NCBI GenBank assembly: GCA_022568135.1
Contig: JADFFQ010000013.1
Coordinates: 1-64,000, forward strand
Direction: 5' to 3'
From: Planctomycetota bacterium
Lineage (GTDB): Bacteria; Planctomycetota; Phycisphaerae; Phycisphaerales; SM1A02
DNA: 64,000 nt
In this document: positions 16,022-24,680 of the stretch, one piece after another
Position numbering within the stretch: the stretch's first letter is position 1
Layout of the letters: every line of letters begins with the position of its first letter
Program-made: the position numbers and the translations under genes
Notes under the pieces: model-generated
What the model saw: only the letters and a program-made list of their open reading frames with translations
Told to the model about the DNA's origin: nothing
Database searches by the model: none

Positions 16022-16519
16022 ATGAGCGAGTACCCGCCTCTGTCTACAGATGAGGACGCGGACCATAACCCACAAGAGGATCCCGCGGCAATACCGGTAT
16101 GCCTGGGCTGTTTGACCCCCTTCGACCGGCTGCAACACTATTGCGGCCACTGCGGAACGGTCGTCGGGCAGTTCACGCCGTACATCCCATACTTGAACAT
16201 TCCCTTCAACTACAGCCTCTACGACAGGATGTGGACAAGGCTGTGGTATCCGCAGGGCGAGTCGGTAGCGCGCCGCATCGTGTACGTGCTCATGCTCATC
16301 GTCCTGGCCTTCATTCACATCCCGTTCTGGGTGCTGCTCCTGGGCATTCCATTATGGTGGCGGTATCGTCGGAAACATCCGCCGCCGGGGTTCTGTGCCG
16401 AGTGCGGTTACGACCTGCGCGGCGGGCCCCACGAGCGCTGCCCGGAATGCGGGGCATCTTTGACACCCGAAGTATCCGCGGGGTTCCGCCGCGCGGCTAT
16501 TGACCACGATGACCCGTAG
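16022..16519 (+). CDS. Membrane protein with two zinc ribbons
   Basis: 165 residues that I do not recognise as a named family. An N-terminal zinc ribbon (CLGC...HYCGHC, residues 27-43) precedes one or two hydrophobic helices (about 85-115, [27 protein letters not shown]). After a basic stretch comes a second ribbon, [11 protein letters not shown]...CPECG, a motif widespread in planctomycete proteins. The last 14 codons ([13 protein letters not shown]) are encoded by the palindromic repeat at 16476-16501 and following bases, so the natural C-terminus may have been altered by repeat insertion. Start ATG at 16022. Confidence 0.72.
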   Translation: MSEYPPLSTDEDADHNPQEDPAAIPVCLGCLTPFDRLQHYCGHCGTVVGQFTPYIPYLNIPFNYSLYDRMWTRLWYPQGESVARRIVYVLMLIVLAFIHIPFWVLLLGIPLWWRYRRKHPPPGFCAECGYDLRGGPHERCPECGASLTPEVSAGFRRAAIDHDDP

Positions 16520-16557
16520 CGCCGCTGGGCAATAGCCTCGCCCGGAAGGGCGAGGGG
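16476..16557. repeat. BIME-like repeat pair overlapping a gene end
   Basis: Half element at 16476-16501 (ends gcgcggctatt) and half element at 16531-16557 (begins aatagcctcgcccggaaggg) in the opposite order to the pair at 6814-6902. The first lies inside the zinc-ribbon gene's final codons, the second in the gap before sucC. The pairs of oppositely oriented palindromes resemble REP/BIME units, which in other bacteria are moved by RAYT transposases; no RAYT gene is visible here. Confidence 0.6.
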
Positions 16558-16568
16558 TTGGCGCTGAA

Positions 16569-17774
16569 CTACGCCGTGACGCTCACCGCAGCGCAGACCT
16601 TCTTCGCCGCGTCGGTGAGGTCGATCGCTGCGACCATCGAGGGGATTTCGTTGCGCGCCTCGTCAAGAATCCGCCGTGCTTCCTCGACATTGGTTCCCTC
16701 GAGGCGCACCACCAACGGCACCGTAAAGCCGACTTCCTTGGCGGCGGTGACGATGGCTCGAGCAATCATGTCGCACTGCATGATCCCGCCGAAGATATTG
16801 ACCAACACGCCCTGGACCTTCTCATCGGAGAGGATGATCCGAAAGGCCTCGGTGACGGCCTCATCGGTGGCGCTCCCGCCCACATCGAGGAAATTGGCCG
16901 GGTCGCCCCCGTGCAGCTTGATAATGTCCATGGTGCTCATGGCCAGCCCGGCCCCGTTGACCAGGCAGCCGATGTTGCCTCCCAGAGCCACGTAGCTCAG
17001 CCCGAACGTGTTGGCTCGCAGCTCCGCGGGGTTCTCCTCAGCCGGGTCGAACATCTCGGCGATGCGCTTGCGGCGGAACAGCGCGTTGTCATCGATGGTG
17101 ACCTTGGCGTCGATGGCGATGACCTGGCCGTCGGGATGTTCGCCGCTGGGCGATGTCACCACCAGCGGGTTGATCTCGACCAGGCTGGCATCGGTGTCGA
17201 GCAAGAGCTTCGCGAGCTTGAGCATGATGCTGACTGCCTGGGAGACCTGCTTGCCCCCAAGGCCGAGCCGAAAGGCCAGCTCCCGGGCTTGATACGGCTG
17301 AAGCCCGAGCAATGGGTGCAGTTTCATCTTGTGAATCGCCTCGGGGCTGCGCTCGGCCACGGCCTCGATCTCCACCCCGCCCTCGGCCGAGGCGATCATC
17401 GTGTTGGTGTCGTGGGCGCGATCGACGGTAATCGCCAGGTAGTATTCCTTGGCGATGTCCACGCCTGCGACAACCAGCAATCGCTTGACCTCGAGCCCTT
17501 CAGTCGGGGTCTGAGGCGACACCATTCGGTTGGAGAGCATGAACTTCGCGGCGTCGCGGGCTTGCTCGGCGGTGGTGACGAGCTTGACGAACCCGGCCTT
17601 GCCCCGCCCTCCGGCGTGGACCTGTGCCTTGATCACGACGCTGGTCGCGCCGGAGTCAAGAAGCTCCTTCGCCTGGGCCTCCGCTTCGTCAACCGTCTGG
17701 ACCATGGCCCCGCGAGGAACCGGGATCCCCGACTCGGCAAGCAACTCGCGGGCCTGATACTCGTGGATCTTCAT
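16569..17774 (-). CDS. sucC: Succinate--CoA ligase, beta subunit
   Basis: TCA-cycle enzyme making succinate and ATP/GTP from succinyl-CoA together with SucD. The 401-residue protein starts with the conserved [12 protein letters not shown] and has the ATP-grasp fold: [41 protein letters not shown], the glycine-rich [23 protein letters not shown] and [12 protein letters not shown], ending with [15 protein letters not shown]. Slightly longer than the usual 388. sucD is not adjacent, as often seen in planctomycetes where the pair may be split. ATG at 17774. Confidence 0.95.
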   Translation of the reverse strand: MKIHEYQARELLAESGIPVPRGAMVQTVDEAEAQAKELLDSGATSVVIKAQVHAGGRGKAGFVKLVTTAEQARDAAKFMLSNRMVSPQTPTEGLEVKRLLVVAGVDIAKEYYLAITVDRAHDTNTMIASAEGGVEIEAVAERSPEAIHKMKLHPLLGLQPYQARELAFRLGLGGKQVSQAVSIMLKLAKLLLDTDASLVEINPLVVTSPSGEHPDGQVIAIDAKVTIDDNALFRRKRIAEMFDPAEENPAELRANTFGLSYVALGGNIGCLVNGAGLAMSTMDIIKLHGGDPANFLDVGGSATDEAVTEAFRIILSDEKVQGVLVNIFGGIMQCDMIARAIVTAAKEVGFTVPLVVRLEGTNVEEARRILDEARNEIPSMVAAIDLTDAAKKVCAAVSVTA

Positions 17775-17807
17775 AAGAGCAGGGGTCAGGGGGCCAGGAT
17801 TCAGGAT

Positions 17808-17879
17808 TCAGGGGTCAGGAGTTAGGAAGAAGATAGCAGGAAGCGAGCAGGCCTGTCCTTGCTGACTCCTGACCCCTGA
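17808..17879. terminator. Hairpin of 15-bp inverted repeats downstream of the PH-domain gene
   Basis: tcaggggtcaggagt (17808-17822) is the exact reverse complement of 17865-17879, with about 42 bases between. Neighbouring words (caggattcaggattcagg, agcaggggtcagg) are degenerate copies of the same unit. It lies just past the stop of the minus-strand gene at 17891 and upstream of sucC. It may end the upstream transcript or only be intergenic repeat debris. Confidence 0.45.
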
Positions 17880-17890
17880 TCCCTTCCTCC

Positions 17891-18495
17891 TCACATCTCT
17901 CGATATTCGTCGATCAAGGCCTTGACCTCGTAGGGCTTGGGAATGTCCCACACTTCGATCTCGATATCGTCCTGGCCGGCGCTGGAGTTGCCGATGTATC
18001 CAACCTTCAAAAGCCGCTGAAGCAATGACTGCTTGATCTCCACGTTGCGGACATGGTCGTGCAGCACTTCAGAGGTGTATCGGCGGATGATGCCCTCGCG
18101 GCGGATGATCCGCTTGTTGGAGATTGTCAGCTTCACCCACAGACGCGCCGTGATATACCAGATGACCCACCACATCGCCGCGGCCAGAATCATCAGCAGG
18201 CCCACCCACAGCAACCAGCTCCAGAGGCGGTCGTTGAGAGGGGTCGCCACCGCCAGGACCGCTCCCCCCGCCAACAGCCCGGTCATCAAGAGGTATCGAA
18301 ACGGATGGGCCCGAAACATCGCCGGGCGAATGACGCAGATGTCCTGCTCCGGGGCGGCAGCTCCTTCTGTTGCGAGGCCTCGGCCGGCGGCACGCGATTA
18401 ACGTCGCCGCAATGTGGGCACGGCACCTTGCCCCCGGCTTGCTTGGGGGAGACCTCGAACACCCGCTCGCAGTTGTCGCACTCGATTTCTATCAC
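17891..18495 (-). pseudogene. Zinc-ribbon plus PH-domain (bPH2) membrane protein, frameshifted
   Basis: Two overlapping frames form one gene. From the GTG at 18495 the reading gives IECDNCERVFEVSP...GGKVPCPHCGDVNRVPPAEAS, a zinc ribbon, then turns to low-quality residues and stops at 18286. The next frame supplies AAAPEQDICVIRPAMFRAHPF and then two helices and a PH-like (DUF304) domain: LTISNKRIIRREGIIRRYTSEVLHD, NVEIKQSLLQRLLKVGYI. The second frame is closed by a TAA just upstream of the linker, so one indel between about 18345 and 18405 explains the break. The PH part alone (17891-18319) could be translated from an internal ATG at 18319. Sequencing error, true decay or two genes are all possible. 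Confidence 0.7.
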
Positions 18496-18738
18496 GCACC
18501 CGACCCTCGGGCGGCACCACCGGCCGACCACATCACTGTACCAACTCCCCGGCAGCAGCGGTCTATCGTGAGAGGTGCTGACCTCCCATGGCCGGTGGCA
18601 TGAGCGTGTCCTCAATCCGCCCCCAGCCCAATCAGCGCGGCTCATTATTCATATGGGCAGCATGCACCCCAATCGGCGAGAAGGATAGCTAGATCACATC
18701 AAGAGAGCGACAACCAAGTGACCGTCAAGATCGCCGGG

Positions 18739-19530
18739 TCATGGACCTACACCGACTTTCACGATACTCAAAGTAGCAGCCCATGCATCGCCACCTGTCA
18801 AGCTGTCGCTGTCCGACTCGGGGCACCCGGTGACACTCGCGATCACGCTGAGGCCCTGTGTACTGTAGACGACCTGCCAGAGGTAGTCGCCCTTGGGAGC
18901 ATTGAACGTGTATACTGGGCCAGCGTCCTCGCCAATGCCGTTCACGTTCAATAAGCACTTTTCGATTTGACTTCCTTCGTGGAAAAGGCGCCACTCAAAT
19001 GTCGACGAGCCCTCTGCGACGTTCCGACTGAGCCCGCAAATAGCAACCTTGATCCGCGTGTCTTGCTCCAGGGTGAAGTTCACGTCGATCAGGAGGTCCG
19101 ACTCCGCATCGGCCGATGCGTCAGCGCTCGTGCACACAGATGGGGGCTGGCACACGCCGCTGTCCCCTCTCGTCCACACAGTGTGAACTGCGAGGCTTTC
19201 ACCCCCGATGCCAAGCTGACCTGGGTCGGTCGTGAGTACGTACGCCGTCGTCAGGGTGGCGGTGGAGCTCATCCTGAAACGGCATGTGCCATCGTCGTAG
19301 TCAAGGGCGGCGTTGGCAGCGGCGAAGCCGGAACCGTTGCTGATGGGAACGCACAACGTCTCCTCGTCAATCACGCCATTGATAGTTAATTGGACCACGG
19401 CCGTCGCGCACACCGTTCCTGCTTCGCTGATCGGGCCGTATTGGAACTCCCCGGAGCCGAAGCCGGTTTGGGCCAGCATCCCCGCGGCGGCGATCGCAAT
19501 CGAAAGTGATTCTCGTGACAACAATACCAT
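18739..19530 (-). CDS. Secreted protein of unknown function
   Basis: 263 residues with a signal peptide (LLSRESLSIAIAAAGMLAQTGFG). The body is polar, Ser/Thr/Asp rich and has six or more cysteines (VCATAV, TLCVPIS, GTCRFRM, GVCQPPSVCTS, VAICGLS, KCLLNV, TGCPES), suggesting disulfides and an extracytoplasmic, probably beta-rich fold. I recognise no domain. ATG at 19530 lies seven bases after AGGAGG; an ATG at 19554, also with GAGGAG before it, would add MSQRRRNT. The upstream membrane protein's frame runs over this start, see the entry at 19367. Confidence 0.7.
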   Translation of the reverse strand: MVLLSRESLSIAIAAAGMLAQTGFGSGEFQYGPISEAGTVCATAVVQLTINGVIDEETLCVPISNGSGFAAANAALDYDDGTCRFRMSSTATLTTAYVLTTDPGQLGIGGESLAVHTVWTRGDSGVCQPPSVCTSADASADAESDLLIDVNFTLEQDTRIKVAICGLSRNVAEGSSTFEWRLFHEGSQIEKCLLNVNGIGEDAGPVYTFNAPKGDYLWQVVYSTQGLSVIASVTGCPESDSDSLTGGDAWAATLSIVKVGVGP

Positions 19531-20437
19531 GGTGTTCCTCCTTCTTTGTGACATCGTGTTTCTCCTCGTCAGAATGGCGCCGCCCCAGCCGCAAGCCAAC
19601 AAGGCTACAGCCGGGGCTGCCAAGTTGTGTGTATTCAGCCCAACTCAATACTCCACAACAAGAGGCGATCGGCGGGGCGACAGTGTGACCAGGGAATGTC
19701 GATTTCGCAAAGAGTCTCGGGCGCGTGTGAGAATGGGAAATGGCGGCCCAGCTTGGTCGAACGCAAGCGGCATACCCAGCCCAAATGAACAGCAGCCCAA
19801 CAAACTCGCCGACATAAAGGGCCTCGACCATATCCGCTTTGGCCATCACACCGCCGACGCCCGGCAACATCGCCCCAAACGCGATCAGGCCGTTGCCCAC
19901 CGCCCGCGCCCCCCCTCCGGTCTTACCCGCAAATCGAACTGCGCTGAGGATCGCCCCGCCGATGAGAAACAGTGCTGCGTACCCGTTGATCAACGGCGTC
20001 ATTGCCCGCACCCACTGCCAGGCAAGAATCCGTCCGCTCGGACGGTAGGTTTCAAGAGCCTCGATGTTGACCGGCGAGAGCAAGACCAGGACAGCCATCA
20101 GGACGATGTAAGGAACCGTCAGCGCGGTGAGGATATGGGCGGTCCTGCGCCGCAGAAGCAGATAGACGGTCCCTTGAGCCAACGGATACCCGCCAAGGAG
20201 CGCTCCTGCGATGTACCACGCCTTGGTCAGCGCGATGCTGTTGCCGGCAAGCGTGATCGCGCCTTCCAGGCCGGTGCCAAGGCCGTAGGTGAAGATGCCC
20301 CCGGCCCACCACAGCAGATGCGGGCCGCTTCGCCGCAGCGCATACCGGCGCACGAGCACCACGAAGAACACCGCCGACAGCACGGTGGTCGCGATCGGCA
20401 GGTAGTGAACCGGCTCGGGTTGGGCGACCGCCAGCAT
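19367..20437 (-). CDS. Polytopic membrane protein with doubtful C-terminus
   Basis: The first 230 or so residues are hydrophobic, with about seven helices (HYLPIATTVLSAVFFVVLV, HLLWWAGGIFTYGLG, IALTKAWYIAGALLGG, ILTALTVPYIVLMAVLVLL, PLINGYAALFLIGGAIL, NGLIAFGAMLPGVGGVMA, VGEFVGLLFIWAGYAA). After AACVRPSW the frame carries on for about 120 polar, low-quality residues and overlaps the start of the next gene by some 160 bases in another frame. A lost stop or a frameshift near 19750 is likely. The ATG at 20437 is used; a TTG at 20455 is possible. Function unknown. Confidence 0.55.
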   Translation of the reverse strand: MLAVAQPEPVHYLPIATTVLSAVFFVVLVRRYALRRSGPHLLWWAGGIFTYGLGTGLEGAITLAGNSIALTKAWYIAGALLGGYPLAQGTVYLLLRRRTAHILTALTVPYIVLMAVLVLLSPVNIEALETYRPSGRILAWQWVRAMTPLINGYAALFLIGGAILSAVRFAGKTGGGARAVGNGLIAFGAMLPGVGGVMAKADMVEALYVGEFVGLLFIWAGYAACVRPSWAAISHSHTRPRLFAKSTFPGHTVAPPIASCCGVLSWAEYTQLGSPGCSLVGLRLGRRHSDEEKHDVTKKEEHHGIVVTRITFDCDRRRGDAGPNRLRLRGVPIRPDQRSRNGVRDGRGPINYQWRD

Positions 20438-20508
20438 CAGCGTTTCACTCGCCAAAACGTAGCATCAGTGCGCTGGCGCCGTGACCGAAGCGCACAGAGT
20501 AAATCGTT

Positions 20509-21384
20509 TCATTGCGGCTCCAGGACCCAATCCGGGCGCGTCGCCTGATCGGCCCAGTACCGCATGTCTTTGAGCTGCCGCTTGGTGAGCATGTCCACGT
20601 GGCTGTCCAGGAACGCGCTGACCACGCTTCCGCCATAGCGTGGCGACAGATTCCCGTAGTTGCCGGGTGGCTCGCCGGCGTCGAACTCCTCTGACGGCCA
20701 GCGATAGCTCGTGAAGTAGGGTGAACGGATGTAGAAGTATCCTTCGACCACTCCGCCTCCCAGTGTTCCGGTTGAATCGATCCCTCGGGCTGACGCGAAC
20801 ACGATGAGCCACTGAGGCCTCCGCGCTTCGCTCATCTTCGTGATGTAGAACCGACCGAACAGCTCCATAAATGTCGGGTGGAAGCCTCCCTCGTTCTGGT
20901 CGCCGCCGATCCACGTGGTGTTCAGTCCAAGTGATGGGAACAGGCTGACCGCGTAGCGATACAGCCACGGCTCTTCGTATTCCAATCGCTCGAGCAACAC
21001 TTCGTTCTCATTGGTGTACAGCCCCCGGAAGTTGTAATCGAGGTACGGCGCGAGCCGCCAGGGATACCTCGCCGACGGGGGGTACTCAATGGGGTCTCCC
21101 GAGGCGTCCCACGCTTGCATCTGCTGCCAGTACCCCGGCATCACCGCCCCGTTGTGGACGTTGGCGTAGCCGTTGTACGCCACCATCAACTGGCGGGCGG
21201 CGGACATCTCGACCATCCGTTCGCCGGACTTCTTGACTGCGTGCAGCGTCGGCAACAGCAGACCGAGCAACAGGGCGATGACGCCGATCACCACCAGCGT
21301 CTCGATGAGCGTGAAGGCCCTGAAAGCTGTCACCGGCCGCTGAGCGTTCACGGCCGGCACCTCGCAAGTCTTGTCCTGGCTCAT
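20509..21384 (-). CDS. Prepilin-type N-terminal cleavage/methylation protein
   Basis: About 291 residues with a classic type IV/T2SS pseudopilin signal, FRAFTLIETLVVIGVIALLL, with Glu at position +5 of the mature protein, followed by a long hydrophobic helix. The large C-terminal part (GYWQQMQAW...SPRYGGSVVSAFLDSHVDML) ends like the planctomycete prepilin-type families that finish with a 'G.v..ga.fa.fDGHV' motif (here GSVVSAFLDSHVDM). Likely processed by a prepilin peptidase and assembled or exposed at the surface. The start is uncertain: ATG at 21384 gives a 30-residue leader; 21483 is the longest option. Confidence 0.78.
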   Translation of the reverse strand: MSQDKTCEVPAVNAQRPVTAFRAFTLIETLVVIGVIALLLGLLLPTLHAVKKSGERMVEMSAARQLMVAYNGYANVHNGAVMPGYWQQMQAWDASGDPIEYPPSARYPWRLAPYLDYNFRGLYTNENEVLLERLEYEEPWLYRYAVSLFPSLGLNTTWIGGDQNEGGFHPTFMELFGRFYITKMSEARRPQWLIVFASARGIDSTGTLGGGVVEGYFYIRSPYFTSYRWPSEEFDAGEPPGNYGNLSPRYGGSVVSAFLDSHVDMLTKRQLKDMRYWADQATRPDWVLEPQ

Positions 21385-21571
21385 CGGGCTCATCGGGCAC
21401 CATACCGTGGTGGCTGCGGAGTTGACAGCACCCAGCAGAGCGCTACTGTATCCCATAGGCAACTGAGCCTCAAGTGCTGGCACGGCCCGTGAGAGGAGAA
21501 GAGTGGTCCTTGCCGGAAACCAGTTTCATACCCGCCAACTGGCGACCCGTAGGCACGCCAAGGAGTCAGCC

Positions 21572-22657
21572 GTGCGGCTGATCCGCAGCCACCACAGCCC
21601 CCGACTCGGCGCCGCCTGTCTCGCCGTGATCAGCCTTTCTTTTCCGGCCGGCGCTGATGTAAACGACGTGAGCTTCGACGAGCCGACGCTCGATCGTTGG
21701 ATGTACCCGTTCAACGCCAATCCGGGGTTCCAGTGGTTCGCGTCGGTCTTCGGGGCGCTGACGAATGAGGGGTTCGACCCAAACTTTGATAACCGCGACG
21801 GGCAGATGCTCATCGGGTTCGACACCTCACCGTTCGTTGGGCCAGGCCTTGGACCGGACGCCTACACGATCACCTCAGCGCACGTCACCCTCACCGTCAT
21901 GACCGATGAGTCCTTTGCGTACGACCCGACGGTTGACCCGTACACCAGTTGGCTGCCGACGGGCGATCCGGATTTCGAGGCTGACCGCGACGCCGGCCGT
22001 CCGGTCGAACTCTTCGGCGCCGGCTTCCGGTACGGCTGGTCCGCCCCCACCTTCCCGGAGGATGGTCCCTACTGTGATGGGTGCAGTTGCTTCCCTCCCA
22101 ATTCCTGCAAATACCAACGCAGCGTCTACCCCACCGATTCCAACCCGACCTGCGAGGATCGCGACATCTCGAACAACATCGACGAGCGGTTCGACCCCCT
22201 GCCCTTCGGCATCGGCTCCAACGACCAGTTGATGCAAGGCGACCCGGTGCCGCTCGACACCGAGCTGACGTTCGAGATCGATGTCACTGATCCCTGCGTG
22301 CAGGCGTATTTGCAGCAGGCGTTGGATGAAGGGATGCTCGACTTCGTCGTGGCCTCGATCTTCCCCGCCGTAAAGCAGCAGGAAGGGACGTTCCCGAAGT
22401 TCTACACCAAGGAGAACCCGCTGGTGAAGTTCGACTTCGTCAGCGCCGGGCGACTCGACATGACCGTCGAGGTCGATGACAGGCCTGGTCCGCTGGGCGA
22501 CCTCGACGGCGATGGAACCGTCGGCATCATCGACCTGCTCATTCTCCTAAGCCAGTGGGGACCCTGTCCGCCCAAGGGGCAATGCCCGGCCGATCTGAAC
22601 GAGGACGGCAGTGTCGGCATCATCGACCTGCTCATTCTTCTGGCCAACTGGGGGTAA
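21572..22657 (+). CDS. Secreted protein with C-terminal dockerin type I repeats
   Basis: 361 residues. GTG at 21572 lies six bases after AGGAG and opens a signal peptide (LGAACLAVISLSFPAGADV). The body has Cys-rich CDGCSCFPPNSCKY and ends with two EF-hand-like dockerin repeats: DLDGDGTVGIIDLLILLSQWG and DLNEDGSVGIIDLLILLANWG (20 or so residues each, DxDxDGxxx-D calcium ligands). In clostridia dockerins bind cohesins; in planctomycetes they sit at the ends of many secreted proteins and their partner is unknown. The gene is followed 79 bases later by another secreted protein. Confidence 0.85.
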   Translation: MRLIRSHHSPRLGAACLAVISLSFPAGADVNDVSFDEPTLDRWMYPFNANPGFQWFASVFGALTNEGFDPNFDNRDGQMLIGFDTSPFVGPGLGPDAYTITSAHVTLTVMTDESFAYDPTVDPYTSWLPTGDPDFEADRDAGRPVELFGAGFRYGWSAPTFPEDGPYCDGCSCFPPNSCKYQRSVYPTDSNPTCEDRDISNNIDERFDPLPFGIGSNDQLMQGDPVPLDTELTFEIDVTDPCVQAYLQQALDEGMLDFVVASIFPAVKQQEGTFPKFYTKENPLVKFDFVSAGRLDMTVEVDDRPGPLGDLDGDGTVGIIDLLILLSQWGPCPPKGQCPADLNEDGSVGIIDLLILLANWG

Positions 22658-22736
22658 CACCGCCTGGGGGATACCAAGCGAACCACGTACCGTCACGACC
22701 GCCCACATCCCACCAAGAGAAGAGAGGAGAGCCGAC

Positions 22737-23459
22737 ATGTCGCTTGATCACCTAAACGTCCGGTTCTGTGCTGTGCTTGCGCTGCTCGGCGTGCTGAGTA
22801 GCAACAGTTCAGCCGCTATCGTTCCCTTCACCGAAGATTTCGACAACGACGCCGCCAACTGGTTCGATTCCACAGGCATGAACCTGCTTGATTGGATCCC
22901 GGCGGGCGGTCCCGACGGCGGCAGCTACGTTTCGAGCATCTTCAACTTTGTCAACTCCGTGCCCGACGACCCGGCCATCCTCTTCCGGGGCCATGACGCA
23001 TTCGACAGCAGCGGCGATGCATTCGTCGGCAACTGGATTACGGACGGCGTCAGCGAGTTCAGCTTTTTCATCCGCCACCACGCGCCCCTGCCGTTGACCG
23101 TGTTCACGCGTTTCGCTAGCCCGATGAATTTCCCCGGCGCAGTTGCTTTGGAATTCGTTCCGCTGCTGCCCAACGTCTGGACGGAGATCTTGATCGCGAT
23201 CGACCCCGGCAACCCGCAGTTTATCACGTTTGAAGGCAGCGACTTTGACACGGTGTTCAGCAACATCGGGAACCTGCAGCTCGGCGTGATTGTGCCGAGA
23301 GACCTAGCCGGCGTGGACGCCGATTTCACCTTCGACCTGGACAAGGTCACGATCATTCCGGCTCCCGCCGGCTTTGCCGTCGTGGTCATCGGCGCACTTG
23401 TGAACCGTCGCCGACGCCGCAGCCGGTCCGCGTGGCGATCGGTGCCCAACGCAGCGTGA
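22737..23459 (+). CDS. Secreted protein with PEP-CTERM-like C-terminal anchor
   Basis: 240 residues. A signal peptide (FCAVLALLGVLSSNSSAA) leads to a beta-rich body (FTEDFDNDAANWFDSTGMN..., laminin-G-like in appearance but not assignable). The end is PAPAGFAVVVIGALVNRRRRRSR: Pro-Ala-Pro, a short hydrophobic helix and an Arg cluster, the tripartite sorting tag of the PEP-CTERM/exosortase type as seen in planctomycetes, followed by a 12-residue tail. ATG at 22737 with GAGAGGAGA before it. The window holds no exosortase gene. Confidence 0.78.
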   Translation: MSLDHLNVRFCAVLALLGVLSSNSSAAIVPFTEDFDNDAANWFDSTGMNLLDWIPAGGPDGGSYVSSIFNFVNSVPDDPAILFRGHDAFDSSGDAFVGNWITDGVSEFSFFIRHHAPLPLTVFTRFASPMNFPGAVALEFVPLLPNVWTEILIAIDPGNPQFITFEGSDFDTVFSNIGNLQLGVIVPRDLAGVDADFTFDLDKVTIIPAPAGFAVVVIGALVNRRRRRSRSAWRSVPNAA

Positions 23460-23509
23460 GTATTCGAGGCATCGGCCACAGGGTATGATCCGCGACCGAG
23501 TCATTTGCC

Positions 23510-24577
23510 TTGGCTGCGGCGGAACCATCTATTGAGCAGCAATCAGCTGCGCAACAACCAACCCGCGGTAGGCGGGCTGAGCTCGCCGATCACCCCCGGC
23601 GTCGCTGGCCGGCCACCTTGTGGCTGGGGGTCGGGCTGATCGTTGTCTGTGAGCTCCTGCTTCTCATCGACGTGCAGCAGCGCGGCGTGGCGGTGTTGCC
23701 GCCGCTGCCGGGCCAGGATGTCGCTTCCCCCAGCAACGTGCTGGGTCATCTGGCCCGATGGGTGGCCCTGAACATGACGCCGCTGTGCTGGGTCGGCTAT
23801 CTGCTGGTCATGGACGGGGTTCTGACCTGCCTTGCCCGCCGCCGCGAGGGCGAGATCAGCCGGCCGGAATCGCCCGCCCGCAGCCGCCCCCGACGATTCA
23901 TCATCGCCGTTGTGGTCAGTGTTGGGGTGTGGGTGTTCTTTGATTGGGTCAACTTCTCCTACATCCACGCATGGCAATACCACGGGGTCGAAGCGCTCAG
24001 CCGATCGCACCAGTACATCGCCAAGTTCATTGCTTTCGGGGCCATCTGCCCGGCGATGTTCCTCGCAGCCCAACTCTACCAGCAACTCGGCCTGCGGCGA
24101 TGTCGCACCGCGGGCATCCGCCTCGGCCGGCCGTGGCAGATCATCATGGTGCTCCTGGGCGTTCCCGCGTTTGTGTTTCCCTTTCTTGTGCGCGATCCGA
24201 TCGGGTGCGTGACGCTGTGGGTGAGCGTGGTGCTTCTGCTGGACCCGGTGAACCATTGGCTGGGGGCCCCCAGCCTGATCGGCGACTGGCAGGCCGGCCG
24301 ATGGGGCCGCACCGCTTCGCTCATGCTCGGCGGTCTGACCTGCGGTGTCCTTTGGGAGTTCTGGAACTACTGGGCCGCCGCGAAGTGGACCTACACCCTG
24401 CCCTTTCTCGGCCCGTTTGAGCAGTACAAAGCCTTTGAGATGCCCCTGCTGGGGTTCCTCGGATTTCTGCCGTTCGCACTCGAATGCTGGGTGGTCCTGC
24501 AGACGATCCTGCTGCTGATGCAGAGGATGAGATTGCCACTGGCTGAGCCGCTTCCCGATGCCGACACGCTGCTCTGA
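23510..24577 (+). CDS. Polytopic membrane protein of unknown function
   Basis: 355 residues, about seven helices: 30-55 (LWLGVGLIVVCELLLLI), 85-105, 125-150 (FIIAVVVSVGVWVFFDWVNF), 165-185, 205-250, 275-300 (SLMLGGLTCGVLWEFWNYWA) and 325-345. WEFWNYW and WQYHGVEA-type aromatic motifs suggest a conserved intramembrane site, but I do not recognise the family. The only start in frame after an upstream TGA is the TTG at 23510. The thioredoxin-fold gene follows about 100 bases later. Confidence 0.7.
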   Translation: MAAAEPSIEQQSAAQQPTRGRRAELADHPRRRWPATLWLGVGLIVVCELLLLIDVQQRGVAVLPPLPGQDVASPSNVLGHLARWVALNMTPLCWVGYLLVMDGVLTCLARRREGEISRPESPARSRPRRFIIAVVVSVGVWVFFDWVNFSYIHAWQYHGVEALSRSHQYIAKFIAFGAICPAMFLAAQLYQQLGLRRCRTAGIRLGRPWQIIMVLLGVPAFVFPFLVRDPIGCVTLWVSVVLLLDPVNHWLGAPSLIGDWQAGRWGRTASLMLGGLTCGVLWEFWNYWAAAKWTYTLPFLGPFEQYKAFEMPLLGFLGFLPFALECWVVLQTILLLMQRMRLPLAEPLPDADTLL

Positions 24578-24680
24578 CCGCAGCTACCCATCGCTCGCAG
24601 CCCATCGATGTGCAGGGCCCCGGCGGCGCGGGTATCATGGCCCCGGCCAACCATCAATACCCCCTATGGGAGATCGTGTC

